This document shows positions 17,901 to 24,964 of a stretch of 28,720 nucleotides of DNA, piece after piece; the stretch's first letter is position 1; every line of letters begins with the position of its first letter. The DNA is from Lachnospiraceae bacterium UBA3820 (lineage in GTDB: Bacteria; Bacillota; Clostridia; Lachnospirales; Lachnospiraceae): the NCBI GenBank assembly GCA_002369325.1, contig DFDU01000070.1:1-28720 (forward strand), read 5' to 3'. Under the pieces are notes generated by a model. It saw only the letters and a program-made list of their open reading frames with translations. It was not told the origin of the DNA and ran no database searches. A program made the translations under genes and the position numbers.

Positions 17901-18466
17901 CCGAAAGATATGAATTCTTAAAGGCTCAGCATGATGATATAGTCAAGGCAGAGGAAAACCTTGTGGCAATTATAGCCGAGCTTGACAGAGCCATGAAAGA
18001 GCAGTTTGCAGAGAAATTCAAGGATATACGAGTTATGTTTGCTTCCGTATTTAAGGAATTATTCGGAGGAGGAAAGGCTGATCTTGAGCTTGTTGATGAA
18101 GAAGATATTCTTGAAACAGGTATTAAGATTATCGCTCAGCCACCGGGTAAGAAGCTTCAAAATATGATGCAGCTTTCGGGTGGAGAAAAATCTTTGACTG
18201 CCATAGCACTTTTGTTTGCAATTCAAAGTCTGAAGCCTTCACCGTTCTGTCTTTTGGATGAGATCGAAGCGGCACTTGATGATTCAAATGTTAAGAGATT
18301 TGCAAAATATCTTAACAAGCTTACCAAGGATACTCAGTTTATTGTTATCACTCACAGAAAGGGTACCATGGAGGCTGCGGATATCCTTTACGGAATCACA
18401 ATGCAGGAGAAGGGTGTTTCAACACTTGTATCCGTAAACATGATTGAAAGTGAACTTGACGATTAA
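14909..18466 (+). CDS. smc: Chromosome partition protein SMC
   Basis: A 1185-residue SMC ATPase that organises and helps segregate the chromosome together with ScpA and ScpB, which are not in this window. The N-terminal head carries Walker A GPNGSGKSNVGDAVRWVLGE. Two long coiled coils (about 170-510 and 680-1020, rich in Glu, Lys and Leu heptads) flank the hinge (about 520-665, with ALGGSIQNIV, NRFGRATFLP and the closing GGAMTGGAF). The C-terminal head has the ABC signature LSGGEKSLTAIALLFA (from residue 1089) and Walker B CLLDEIEAALDDSNV (Asp1117, Glu1118). Length and order match bacterial SMC. Its SD is weak (TCAGGT region). The stop codon lies within the first unit of a 14-bp direct repeat that leads into an inverted-repeat element before ftsY. 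Confidence 0.98.
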   Translation: MYLKSIEVYGFKSFANKILFKFNDGITGIVGPNGSGKSNVGDAVRWVLGEQSAKQLRGAKMEDVIFSGTELRKPQGSAYVAITLDNSDHSLPIDFNEVTVARRVYRSGESEYLINGVVSRLKDVNALFFDTGIGKEGYSIIGQGQIERILSGKPEERRELFDEAAGIVKYKKNKLATEKSLENERDNLSRVNDILSELEKQVGPLKEQSETARRFLIYKDELKKLDINAFLLDVDSTKEQMAEYEKNLTIVEEDAIRLREEFDKAKDEYDRIENELSGFNEAIDETKNEIHEKKLSNQKYEGEINLLNQQIESYKQSKSDVIEQIEKGNADINKYKTELAALYEQKSELDEKLDSADDVLEEANSSYESLKKSIADKEQEIEDSKSDIIEYLNEGGTLKAKVGRYDTMLENINLRKSELNHRFLEHKSEEEKYKAERENLSKSLAEMEDELSQKNSALEKAVSDLDENSKNTVKLQEEIKQYNNQIVALGSKKEALRNLTERYDGYGNSIRRVMEQKQNNPKIIGVVADIIEVDKKYEIAIETALGGSIQNIVTEDEVTAKKMIGYLKENRFGRATFLPINSIVDRGGINSDVKNEKGFIGSASSLVKCDGRFNVIINHLLGRIVVVDNIDNAISIAKKFKQSLRIVTLDGELINPGGAMTGGAFKNSSNLLGRKRELDEIAEEIEKLKKLHKEAEINVEKLILAREELKKTKDELTENIQNINIRKTTFELNFNQTEEKLIEIAKAFAGISRENNDLSNQINDINANKEELYNSNHEQEKAVKKLEERIEELEKQLVEDKDSLEKSQENINKLNLDFNTVKQQYDFIMQNVTRVKVAQDEAKQNVETLKNKLNSGESEILSLTEKVTETKKILEENIRIIGIKEQKLVEYNEKRNALNESHKDFFNKREALSEQINGLDKSAFKINTSIEKLSEQSEHLNNYMWEEYELTYNLASEFKDDKFTDVKELKREISAIKNKIKELGPVNVNAIEDYKSVSERYEFLKAQHDDIVKAEENLVAIIAELDRAMKEQFAEKFKDIRVMFASVFKELFGGGKADLELVDEEDILETGIKIIAQPPGKKLQNMMQLSGGEKSLTAIALLFAIQSLKPSPFCLLDEIEAALDDSNVKRFAKYLNKLTKDTQFIVITHRKGTMEAADILYGITMQEKGVSTLVSVNMIESELDD

Positions 18467-18494
18467 GACTATGAAGACTATAAGACTATGAAGA
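18464..18494 (+). repeat. 14-bp direct repeat at the smc stop codon
   Basis: TAAGACTATGAAGA occurs at 18464-18477 and again at 18481-18494, a period of 17 bp. The first copy contains the smc stop codon, and the second copy runs into the left arm of the large inverted repeat. It could come from slippage or from insertion of the downstream element. Confidence 0.9.
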
Positions 18495-18635
18495 TGAGCT
18501 TGTACCTGTGATGATTCATCGCAGGCACGTTTGCACTACGCTCGTCTCACAGCGGTACTAAGCTCGGTAAAACCTCGCTAAGTACCGGTGGACTCACAGT
18601 ACCTGCTTATGAATTATCACAGGTACAAGCTCATC
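18493..18635. repeat. 143-bp inverted-repeat element between smc and ftsY
   Basis: The outer arms, 18493-18519 and 18609-18635, are 27 nt long and pair at 26 positions, with the remaining one a G-U in RNA. The arm begins GATGAGCTTGTACCTGTGAT. Inside, GCAGG (18521-18525) pairs with CCTGC (18602-18606), and a central hairpin forms from 18554-18568 and 18572-18586 (12 of 15 pairs, AAA loop). CTCACAG occurs twice in the interior (18546-18552 and 18593-18599). The element is richer in G and C than its flanks and has no coding potential. No T-run follows the right arm, so it is not a standard terminator. No flanking target duplication is clear. It could be a non-autonomous mobile repeat (MITE or REP-like), an RNA processing site, or a structured RNA. 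Only one copy is in the window, so its family status is inferred. Confidence 0.85.
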
Positions 18636-18670
18636 GGCAAGGTTAATAGATGATAATATGGAGGTATGGT

Positions 18671-19879
18671 ATGTTTGGATTTGGAAAGAAAAAAAAGGAA
18701 ACAGATAATAAAGTTGTAAGTGATTATGACTTATTGAATAATGATGATAGTTTTGATAATCAAAATGATATAAATAATCAGAATGAGAATTTATTTGAAG
18801 AGAAAGAAACAGTAAATGCCGTAGAGGAAGAAGCTGTAAGCGAAGTTACTGAAGAGGCATCTTTGGAGGCTGCAGAGCCTGAGAAGAAAAAAGGCTTCTT
18901 TAAGAGACTTACGGAGGGGTTGACAAAATCAAGAAAGAGTTTTGCGGAAAGCTTTGCAAATCTTTTCAAGGCGAATGAAATTGATGATGATTTTTATGAT
19001 GAGCTGGAAGAAACTCTTGTAACTGCCGATCTTGGTGTTGAAACTACGGAAAAAATAATTGACGATTTAAAGGTCAAAGTAAAAGAGTTAAAGATAAAAG
19101 AGGCCGAAGCCTGCAAGCAGCTTATTGTAAATATTATAAGAGATCAGATGACAGTTGATGATACTGCATATGATTTTGAAGATAAGAAGACCGTTGTTCT
19201 TGTTATCGGTGTAAATGGTGTAGGTAAGACAACTTCAATCGGAAAGCTTGCCGCACAATATAAAAAACGCGGTAAAAAGGTTCTTATTGCGGCTGCCGAT
19301 ACCTTTAGAGCTGCGGCTATCGACCAGCTTAAGACCTGGTCCGTAAGAGCCGGTGTTGATATAATTGCACAGGGTGAGGGAGCAGATCCGTCGGCTGTTG
19401 TATATGATGCTGTTTCGGCTGCAAAGTCAAGAAATACAGATATTCTTCTTATAGATACGGCCGGAAGACTTCATAATAAGAAAAATCTTATGGACGAGCT
19501 TGGTAAGATGAGAAGAGTTATATCCAGAGAATATCCTGATGCAAATGTTGAGTCTCTTATAGTGCTTGACGGTACCACCGGACAAAATGCACTTGAGCAG
19601 GCAAGACAGTTTAGCTCTGTTACGGAGATTAACGGTATAATAATTACTAAGCTTGACGGAACGGCAAAGGGTGGTATAGCAATCGCTATTCAGTCAGAGC
19701 TTAATGTTCCGGTTAAATATATAGGAATCGGAGAGCAGGTTGATGATTTACAGAAATTTGATCCTACAAATTATGTAAATGCTTTATTTGCTGACTTTGA
19801 TGTTAAATCCGATATAGAAATAATAGTTGACAGCGATATTGAAAAGCTTGAACCGGACGATGATAATTTTGATATATAA
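18671..19879 (+). CDS. ftsY: Signal recognition particle receptor FtsY
   Basis: A 402-residue SRP GTPase that receives SRP-ribosome complexes at the membrane. Residues from about 15 to 75 form the acidic, low-complexity A region (many Glu, Asp and Asn), followed by the four-helix N domain (DDFYDELEETLVTADLGVETTEKII). The G domain has G1 GVNGVGKTT (residues 180-188), AADTFRAAAIDQLKTW (the SRP-specific insertion box), DTAGRLHNKKNLMDEL, TKLDGTAKGG and the closing GIGEQVDDLQKFD. The start at 18671 follows GGAGGT at 18660-18665; an earlier in-frame ATG at 18650 has no SD. It follows smc as in many Firmicutes, but the large inverted-repeat element separates them. The ylxM-ffh pair often found downstream is absent. 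Confidence 0.97.
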   Translation: MFGFGKKKKETDNKVVSDYDLLNNDDSFDNQNDINNQNENLFEEKETVNAVEEEAVSEVTEEASLEAAEPEKKKGFFKRLTEGLTKSRKSFAESFANLFKANEIDDDFYDELEETLVTADLGVETTEKIIDDLKVKVKELKIKEAEACKQLIVNIIRDQMTVDDTAYDFEDKKTVVLVIGVNGVGKTTSIGKLAAQYKKRGKKVLIAAADTFRAAAIDQLKTWSVRAGVDIIAQGEGADPSAVVYDAVSAAKSRNTDILLIDTAGRLHNKKNLMDELGKMRRVISREYPDANVESLIVLDGTTGQNALEQARQFSSVTEINGIIITKLDGTAKGGIAIAIQSELNVPVKYIGIGEQVDDLQKFDPTNYVNALFADFDVKSDIEIIVDSDIEKLEPDDDNFDI

Positions 19880-19959
19880 ATTTTAAATTAAATTACCAAA
19901 TAGAATTACAGTAACCGTAATATTGTTATGTTTACTAAACAGTTTAGGAGATGAATTTG

Positions 19960-21174
19960 ATGACACTTGATAAATTTGAAAAAGCATATGAAATTGTAAG
20001 TAAAGTTGTACATCCTACACCACTTATCGAAAGTGATTTTTTCTCACAGCAATGTGGAAACAAGGTATATCTTAAACCGGAAAATATGCAGCTTACAGGT
20101 GCATATAAGATAAGAGGTGCTTATTATAAGATTAGTACACTTACAGATGAGGAAAGAGAAAGAGGCTTAATAACAGCATCAGCAGGAAACCATGCACAGG
20201 GCGTGGCTTATGCAGCAAAAGCCTACGGTGTAAAGGCAACGATTGTAATGCCGACGACAACGCCGCTTATAAAGGTAAACAGAACCAAGTCATATGGTGC
20301 CGATGTAGTATTGTATGGTGAGGTTTATGATGAATCCTGTCAATATGCTTTAAAGCTTGCTGAGGAAAACGGATATACTTTTGTTCACCCTTTTGATGAT
20401 CTTGACGTAGCTACAGGTCAAAGTACTGTTGCTATGGAAATAATAAAAGAGCTTCCTTTTGCGGATATTATTCTTGTTCCTGTAGGAGGAGGCGGACTTG
20501 CTACAGGTGTATCTACACTTGCCAAGGCTCTTAATCCTAACATAAAGGTAATAGGAGTTGAACCTCAGGGCGCTGCATGTCTTAAAGTTTCGCTTATAAA
20601 TGATGAGGTTACTACTTTGGATGTTGTAGATACCATTGCGGACGGTACCGCAGTTAAAACACCGGGTTCAAAGATTTTCCCTTATCTTAAAGAAAATCTT
20701 GATGATATTATAACGGTTGAGGATAGCGAGCTTATCGTTGCATTTCTTGATATGCTTGAAAATCATAAGATGCTTGTTGAAAACAGCGGTCTTTTGACTG
20801 TGGCTGCTCTTAAGCATCTTGAACCGAAGGGACAAAAGGTTGTAAGTATTTTAAGTGGCGGAAATATGGATGTTATTACATTCTCATCTGTTGTACAGCA
20901 TGGTCTTATAGCAAGATGCAGAATATTTAATGTTTCCGTACTTCTTCCCGATAAGCCGGGTGAACTTCAAAATGTTGCGGGCGTAATAGCCGAGCATAAG
21001 GGAAATATTATAAAGCTTGAGCATAACCAGTTCGTAACCATAAATCGTAATTCTGCTGTTGAGCTTGTAATTACCATAGAAGCCTTCGGACCGGAGCATA
21101 AGGAAGAAATTCTTGCAGCCTTAAATGATGGAGGATACAGACCTATTGAAAAGAAGACAAAGGCGATATTCTAA
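19960..21174 (+). CDS. ilvA: Threonine ammonia-lyase with C-terminal ACT domain
   Basis: A 404-residue PLP enzyme of the fold-type II family that turns threonine into 2-oxobutyrate and ammonia, feeding isoleucine or propionate formation. The PLP lysine is Lys50 in TGAYKIRGAYYK, and the phosphate-binding loop is VGGGGLATG. SAGNHAQGVAYAAK is also diagnostic. From about residue 325 an ACT domain follows (SVLLPDKPGELQNVAGVIAEHKGNIIKLEH), as in the medium-length form (TIGR01127-like) with a single ACT unit. It is shorter than two-ACT biosynthetic IlvA and longer than TdcB, so the biosynthetic or catabolic role, and therefore the symbol, is not certain. The start at 19960 is set by TTTAGGAG ending at 19950; ATG 19951 would be too close. 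A small palindrome (CTAAAC, A, GTTTAG at 19935-19947) overlaps this SD. The stop overlaps the next start by 1 bp. Confidence 0.9.
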   Translation: MTLDKFEKAYEIVSKVVHPTPLIESDFFSQQCGNKVYLKPENMQLTGAYKIRGAYYKISTLTDEERERGLITASAGNHAQGVAYAAKAYGVKATIVMPTTTPLIKVNRTKSYGADVVLYGEVYDESCQYALKLAEENGYTFVHPFDDLDVATGQSTVAMEIIKELPFADIILVPVGGGGLATGVSTLAKALNPNIKVIGVEPQGAACLKVSLINDEVTTLDVVDTIADGTAVKTPGSKIFPYLKENLDDIITVEDSELIVAFLDMLENHKMLVENSGLLTVAALKHLEPKGQKVVSILSGGNMDVITFSSVVQHGLIARCRIFNVSVLLPDKPGELQNVAGVIAEHKGNIIKLEHNQFVTINRNSAVELVITIEAFGPEHKEEILAALNDGGYRPIEKKTKAIF

Positions 21175-22292
21175 TGATTAAAATTGCAGTTGATGTAGGA
21201 ACAACCAATATTGATATGGCTTTTTTCAATTCACAAAAAAACAGCGTTGTATGCGAAAAAAGTTTTCATAACAGGCAGTCTCTTTACGGAAGTGATGTTA
21301 TTAACAGGATTAATACCATAAAAAGAGACAGGTCTTTTATTGCCAAATTGAAGGCTTTGGCCTGGGAAGATATTGCATCTGCAATTGATGATTTTATAAA
21401 GGAATATGATTACAGCTATAATGATATAGATAATGTATGCTTATCAGGAAATACAACCATGATAAGCATTTTACTTGAATATGATGTAAGCAATATGGGT
21501 GAGAGTCCATATCCGGTATTGCTTAATAAGTCAATAAAAATTGATTCGACAAGCGTCTTCGGTGAAGATTGTAAATTAAATTGTGAAATGATATTTACAG
21601 GCTGCGTCAGTGCATTTATCGGCGGAGATATTTTGTCGGGTCTTGTTTATCTGGATAAAGATTATTCGTTTCTTGATAATTCTGCCGTGAATCTATTGGT
21701 GGATTTGGGAACAAACGGAGAAATGGTTCTTAATTGCAGGGGACGACTTATATCGGCATCCGCTGCATGCGGTCCGGCATTTGAGTCAAGTCTTAAAAAA
21801 CAGGGCGTTTACGGCTCATCTGCTTTGGATGCTGTTACTTTATTGGTTTCTTCGGGCAGACTTTCGGATAACGGAAGTTTGATAGATGAATATATAGAAA
21901 AAGGTGTCGTTATCAATAATATACATATCACATCGGACATTATAAGAGAGATTCTTCTGGCAAAAGCAGCGATTAGTTCTTGCATAGAAAATCTTTATAA
22001 AAAAGCTCAAATCAGTTATCGGGATACCGATAAGGTATTTATTTCCGGAGGTTTCGGAAACTATTTAAATATTGATAATGCGATTAGAATAGGGATAATT
22101 CCAAAAGCTTTTAAAGACAGAACAACTATATCGGGAAATACGTCGTTAAAGGGTGCTTTGGAATTATTAAAGGATAACAATCTTGTAAATAAAACGAATT
22201 TGCTTAAAGAAAAGATTGAAGTTATACTTCTTGCTGATGAAGAAGGATATGATGAAAGTCTTATAAATAATATGTATTTTAAAGAATTCTAA
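21174..22292 (+). CDS. RACo-like ASKHA ATPase (DUF4445), no ferredoxin domain
   Basis: A 372-residue protein of the family that includes the C-terminal part of RACo, the ATP-dependent reductive activator of corrinoid proteins. Recognisable parts are the first phosphate loop AVDVGTTNIDMAF, LSGNTTMISIL, FIGGDILSGL, the second phosphate loop LLVDLGTNGEMVL, SAACGPAFESS, ILLAKAAISSCIENL and FISGGFGNYLNIDNAIRIG. True RACo proteins have an N-terminal 2Fe-2S ferredoxin domain and a linker; this protein starts directly at the ASKHA fold and has no Cys cluster of that kind. Its start codon overlaps the stop of the threonine ammonia-lyase gene in a TAATG junction, so the two are translationally coupled. 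No corrinoid protein or methyltransferase is encoded nearby. ATP binding is likely; the target protein is unknown. Confidence 0.85.
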   Translation: MIKIAVDVGTTNIDMAFFNSQKNSVVCEKSFHNRQSLYGSDVINRINTIKRDRSFIAKLKALAWEDIASAIDDFIKEYDYSYNDIDNVCLSGNTTMISILLEYDVSNMGESPYPVLLNKSIKIDSTSVFGEDCKLNCEMIFTGCVSAFIGGDILSGLVYLDKDYSFLDNSAVNLLVDLGTNGEMVLNCRGRLISASAACGPAFESSLKKQGVYGSSALDAVTLLVSSGRLSDNGSLIDEYIEKGVVINNIHITSDIIREILLAKAAISSCIENLYKKAQISYRDTDKVFISGGFGNYLNIDNAIRIGIIPKAFKDRTTISGNTSLKGALELLKDNNLVNKTNLLKEKIEVILLADEEGYDESLINNMYFKEF

Positions 22293-22313
22293 TTATTGGT
22301 AAATGGTGAGATT

Positions 22314-23111
22314 ATGAAAATGATGACTATTGCAAGCGGAAGCAGCGGAAACTGTACATTTGTCGGGACGGATACCACTTCATTGCTTGTGGATGCCGGA
22401 GTCAGTAAAAAGAAAATTGAAGAAGGCTTAAATAAAATAGAACTTTCGTTAAAAAATGTTGATGGCATTTTGATAACCCATGAACATATCGATCATGTAA
22501 GAGCTATTGGTGTTATATCAAGAAATCAAGGTATACCGCTTTATGCCACGCCGCAAACCTGTTGCGAGATTTCGAACATGTCATCACTTGGGGATTTTGA
22601 CAGAAGCCTGCTTAATCCGATTAAGGTGGATGAAAAGTTTAATATTGGAGACATAAGCATAGAAGCTCATTCGATATGGCATGATGCGGTTGATCCTGTT
22701 TGTTATTCTTTGTATGGAGATAACAAAAAGGTTTCCATAGCAACCGATATGGGCGATTATGATGATTATCTGGTTGAGGCATTGAAGGATTCGGACGGAA
22801 TTCTTGTCGAGGCCAATCATGATATAAGAATGCTTGAATGCGGATCTTATCCGTATATGCTTAAACAAAGAATACTCGGAAAACGAGGGCATTTGTCCAA
22901 TGAAGCAGGAGGAAGACTTTTAAAATCTATACTCAACGAACATGTTAAAGCTGCTTTTATTGGACATTTATCAAAAGAAAATAATTATCCCGAGCTTGCT
23001 TATGAAACAGTTAAGCTTGAAATTGCGGATAATCCTTATACTAAGGATGTAAGAGATTTTAATTTATGTGTTGCGGACAGAGATATTCCCGGAGCATTGA
23101 TTACATTATAA
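22314..23111 (+). CDS. Metallo-beta-lactamase fold hydrolase, WalJ/YycJ family
   Basis: A 265-residue metal-dependent hydrolase. It opens with ASGSSGNCTFV, the hallmark of the YycJ/WalJ subgroup, and has the metal motif THEHIDHVRAIG (His56, His58, Asp60, His61). Later ligands include SIWHDAVDPVCYS, IATDMGD and the closing FIGHLSKENNYPELA. YycJ relatives have been linked to exonuclease activity in DNA repair and, through gene neighbourhood, to the WalRK cell-wall system; here no walRK genes are adjacent. The start is ATG 22314 or 22320 (two residues shorter), since GGTGAG at 22305-22310 is better spaced for the second. It lies 21 bp after the RACo-like gene and is probably co-transcribed with it. 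Confidence 0.92.
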   Translation: MKMMTIASGSSGNCTFVGTDTTSLLVDAGVSKKKIEEGLNKIELSLKNVDGILITHEHIDHVRAIGVISRNQGIPLYATPQTCCEISNMSSLGDFDRSLLNPIKVDEKFNIGDISIEAHSIWHDAVDPVCYSLYGDNKKVSIATDMGDYDDYLVEALKDSDGILVEANHDIRMLECGSYPYMLKQRILGKRGHLSNEAGGRLLKSILNEHVKAAFIGHLSKENNYPELAYETVKLEIADNPYTKDVRDFNLCVADRDIPGALITL

Positions 23112-23132
23112 AAAATTAAAAATAATATTTTT

Positions 23133-23150
23133 AAAATACAAATGTATTTT
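23133..23150. promoter_or_regulatory. Perfect AT-rich palindrome before the ACT-domain gene
   Basis: AAAATACA (23133-23140) and TGTATTTT (23143-23150) form a perfect 8-bp inverted repeat around AA. It ends one base before the SD AGGAGG (23152-23157). It may be an operator or a weak hairpin next to the ribosome site, or chance in a 70-percent-plus A/T gap. Confidence 0.35.
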
Positions 23151-23166
23151 CAGGAGGAAAAACAAG

Positions 23167-23439
23167 ATGAAAAAGACAATTATTACCGTACTCGGAAAAG
23201 ATAAAGTGGGTATTATAGCAAAGGTTTGTGTATATCTTTCACAAAACAATATTAATATCCTTGATATAGCTCAGACAATCGTAGACGGTTATTTTAATAT
23301 GATGATGGTTGTAGACATTTCCGAAGCATCAAAGGATCAGTCAAGAATTAACGAAGAACTTGGAGATCTGGGAGATGAGATCGGTGTTCAAATCAGAGCA
23401 CAGAGTGAAGAGATTTTCAATATGATGCACAGATTATAG
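23167..23439 (+). CDS. ACT domain protein, UPF0237 family
   Basis: A 90-residue protein made of a single ACT domain. It begins TIITVLGKDKVGIIAKVCVYLSQNNINILDIAQTI, the usual first beta-alpha half in which the Gly before the helix contacts an amino acid ligand, and continues with FNMMMVVDISEAS and a second helix. The UPF0237 group is typically this length and is regularly found beside a UPF0210 gene, as here (91 bp downstream). ACT domains bind small ligands, often amino acids, and this one probably acts as a regulator or sensor. Neither its ligand nor its partner is established by the sequence. A strong SD AGGAGG (23152-23157) sets the start, and a perfect palindrome lies just before it. Confidence 0.92.
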   Translation: MKKTIITVLGKDKVGIIAKVCVYLSQNNINILDIAQTIVDGYFNMMMVVDISEASKDQSRINEELGDLGDEIGVQIRAQSEEIFNMMHRL

Positions 23440-23529
23440 GAAATGACCGGAAAATATAAAATGTATCAGTAAATAGATTGAGATATAAGTATAGATTAAT
23501 ATTATGGACGGTTGGATAGGAGACATATT

Positions 23530-24894
23530 ATGATAGGAATTAATGAAGTTATAGAAACAAATGAAATGATTCACAAGCTTAATCTTGATGTCAGAACCAT
23601 TACAATGGGTATAAGTCTTCTTGATTGTGTCGGAGCTGATGTTAAAGAAACCTGTGATAAAATATATGAGAAAATAACAAGCTCTGCAAAGAATCTTGTT
23701 AAGGTTGGTAATGAGATTTCAGACAAATACGGAATCCCGATTGTAAATAAAAGAATTTCCGTTACACCGATTGCACTTGTCGGAGGTTCGGTATGTAAGA
23801 CCGAAGAGGATTTTATAGAAATAGCAAAGAAACTTGATGAAGCCGCTACAGTCTGCGGAGTTAATTTTATCGGAGGATATTCTGCTCTTGTTTCAAAGGG
23901 AATGACAAAGGCAGATGAGCTTTTGATTCGTTCCATACCTAAGGCACTTGCCTGCACAGGAAGAGTCTGCAGTTCCGTAAATACCGGTTCTACAAAAACA
24001 GGTATAAATATGGATGCCGTTAAGCTTATAGGTGAGATAATCTGCGAAACAGCCGAGCTTACAAAGGATAATGATTCACTTGGATGTGCGAAGTTCGTTG
24101 TATTCTGTAATGCACCGGATGATAATCCGTTTATGGCAGGAGCATTTCATGGTGTTACAGAGGCTGACAGAATTATAAATGTAGGTGTCAGCGGTCCGGG
24201 AGTGGTTAAGGCAGCCATAGAGCATGCAAGAGGTGAAAATTTCGAGGTATTATGTGAGACAATTAAAAAGACTGCATTTAAGATAACAAGAGTAGGACAG
24301 CTTGTTGCAAAAGAGGCTTCCGAAAGACTCGGAGTTCCTTTCGGAATTATCGATTTATCACTTGCACCTACACCTGCAGTGGGAGACAGTGTCGGGGAAA
24401 TTCTTGAGGAAATAGGCCTTGAGTATGCGGGTGCACCGGGAACGACAGCTGCTCTTGCCATGCTTAATGATCAGGTTAAAAAGGGCGGAGTAATGGCTTC
24501 TTCTTACGTTGGCGGATTAAGTGGTGCATTTATACCTGTAAGTGAAGATCAAAGGATGATTGACGCTGTTTCAGCGGGCGCACTTACTCTCGAAAAGCTT
24601 GAGGCAATGACCTGTGTATGCTCGGTAGGACTTGATATGATAGCTATACCGGGAGATACCAAGGCAACAACCATATCGGGTATAATTGCCGATGAGATGG
24701 CTCTTGGTATGGTGAACCAGAAGACAACCGCAGTAAGAATTATTCCTGTTATAGGTAAAACTGTCGGAGATAAGGCGGAATTTGGCGGACTTTTGGGTTA
24801 TGCTCCGATTATGCCTGTTAATCAATACAGCTGTGAAAAGTTTATTAACAGAGGCGGAAGAATTCCTGCACCGATACACAGCTTTAAAAACTAA
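23530..24894 (+). CDS. UPF0210 (DUF711, PFL-like) protein
   Basis: A 454-residue protein of the UPF0210 family, which is distantly related to the glycyl-radical pyruvate formate-lyase fold and often annotated 'PFL family protein'. Typical parts are DVRTITMGISLLDC near the start, KRISVTPIALVGG, NFIGGYSALVSKGMT, VCSSVNTGSTKTGINMDAV, LGCAKFVVFCNAPDDNPFMAGAFHG, FGIIDLSLAPTPAVGDSVGEILEE and GAPGTTAALAMLNDQVKKGG. There is no obvious glycyl-radical loop of the RVxGY type at the C-terminus. The start at 23530 follows ATAGGAGA (23516-23523); an in-frame TTG at 23512 lies before this SD. A weak promoter-like pair (TTGAGA 23478-23483, 16 nt, TATTAT 23500-23505) precedes it. It forms a conserved pair with the ACT protein. 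Its reaction is unknown. Confidence 0.92.
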   Translation: MIGINEVIETNEMIHKLNLDVRTITMGISLLDCVGADVKETCDKIYEKITSSAKNLVKVGNEISDKYGIPIVNKRISVTPIALVGGSVCKTEEDFIEIAKKLDEAATVCGVNFIGGYSALVSKGMTKADELLIRSIPKALACTGRVCSSVNTGSTKTGINMDAVKLIGEIICETAELTKDNDSLGCAKFVVFCNAPDDNPFMAGAFHGVTEADRIINVGVSGPGVVKAAIEHARGENFEVLCETIKKTAFKITRVGQLVAKEASERLGVPFGIIDLSLAPTPAVGDSVGEILEEIGLEYAGAPGTTAALAMLNDQVKKGGVMASSYVGGLSGAFIPVSEDQRMIDAVSAGALTLEKLEAMTCVCSVGLDMIAIPGDTKATTISGIIADEMALGMVNQKTTAVRIIPVIGKTVGDKAEFGGLLGYAPIMPVNQYSCEKFINRGGRIPAPIHSFKN

Positions 24895-24964
24895 TATTTG
24901 TATATGTTTTTTGTACAGATATATAAATGATTATTTTAAACAATTATAAAAAAGGATTTATTAT

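Noticed and set aside
18493..18635. The smc-ftsY element as an insertion sequence, CRISPR or tRNA-like gene
   Set aside because: It has no ORF, no regularly spaced repeats with unique spacers, and no cloverleaf with CCA-type end; only the inverted-repeat description is supported.
23097..23130. Promoter before the ACT gene (TTGATT near 23097 with TAATAT near 23123)
   Set aside because: The spacer would be 20 nt, and the region is so A/T rich that such matches are expected by chance.
24895..24964. Terminator between the UPF0210 gene and the radical SAM gene
   Set aside because: The gap is AT-rich with some T runs, but I find no stem of useful strength before a T-tail.
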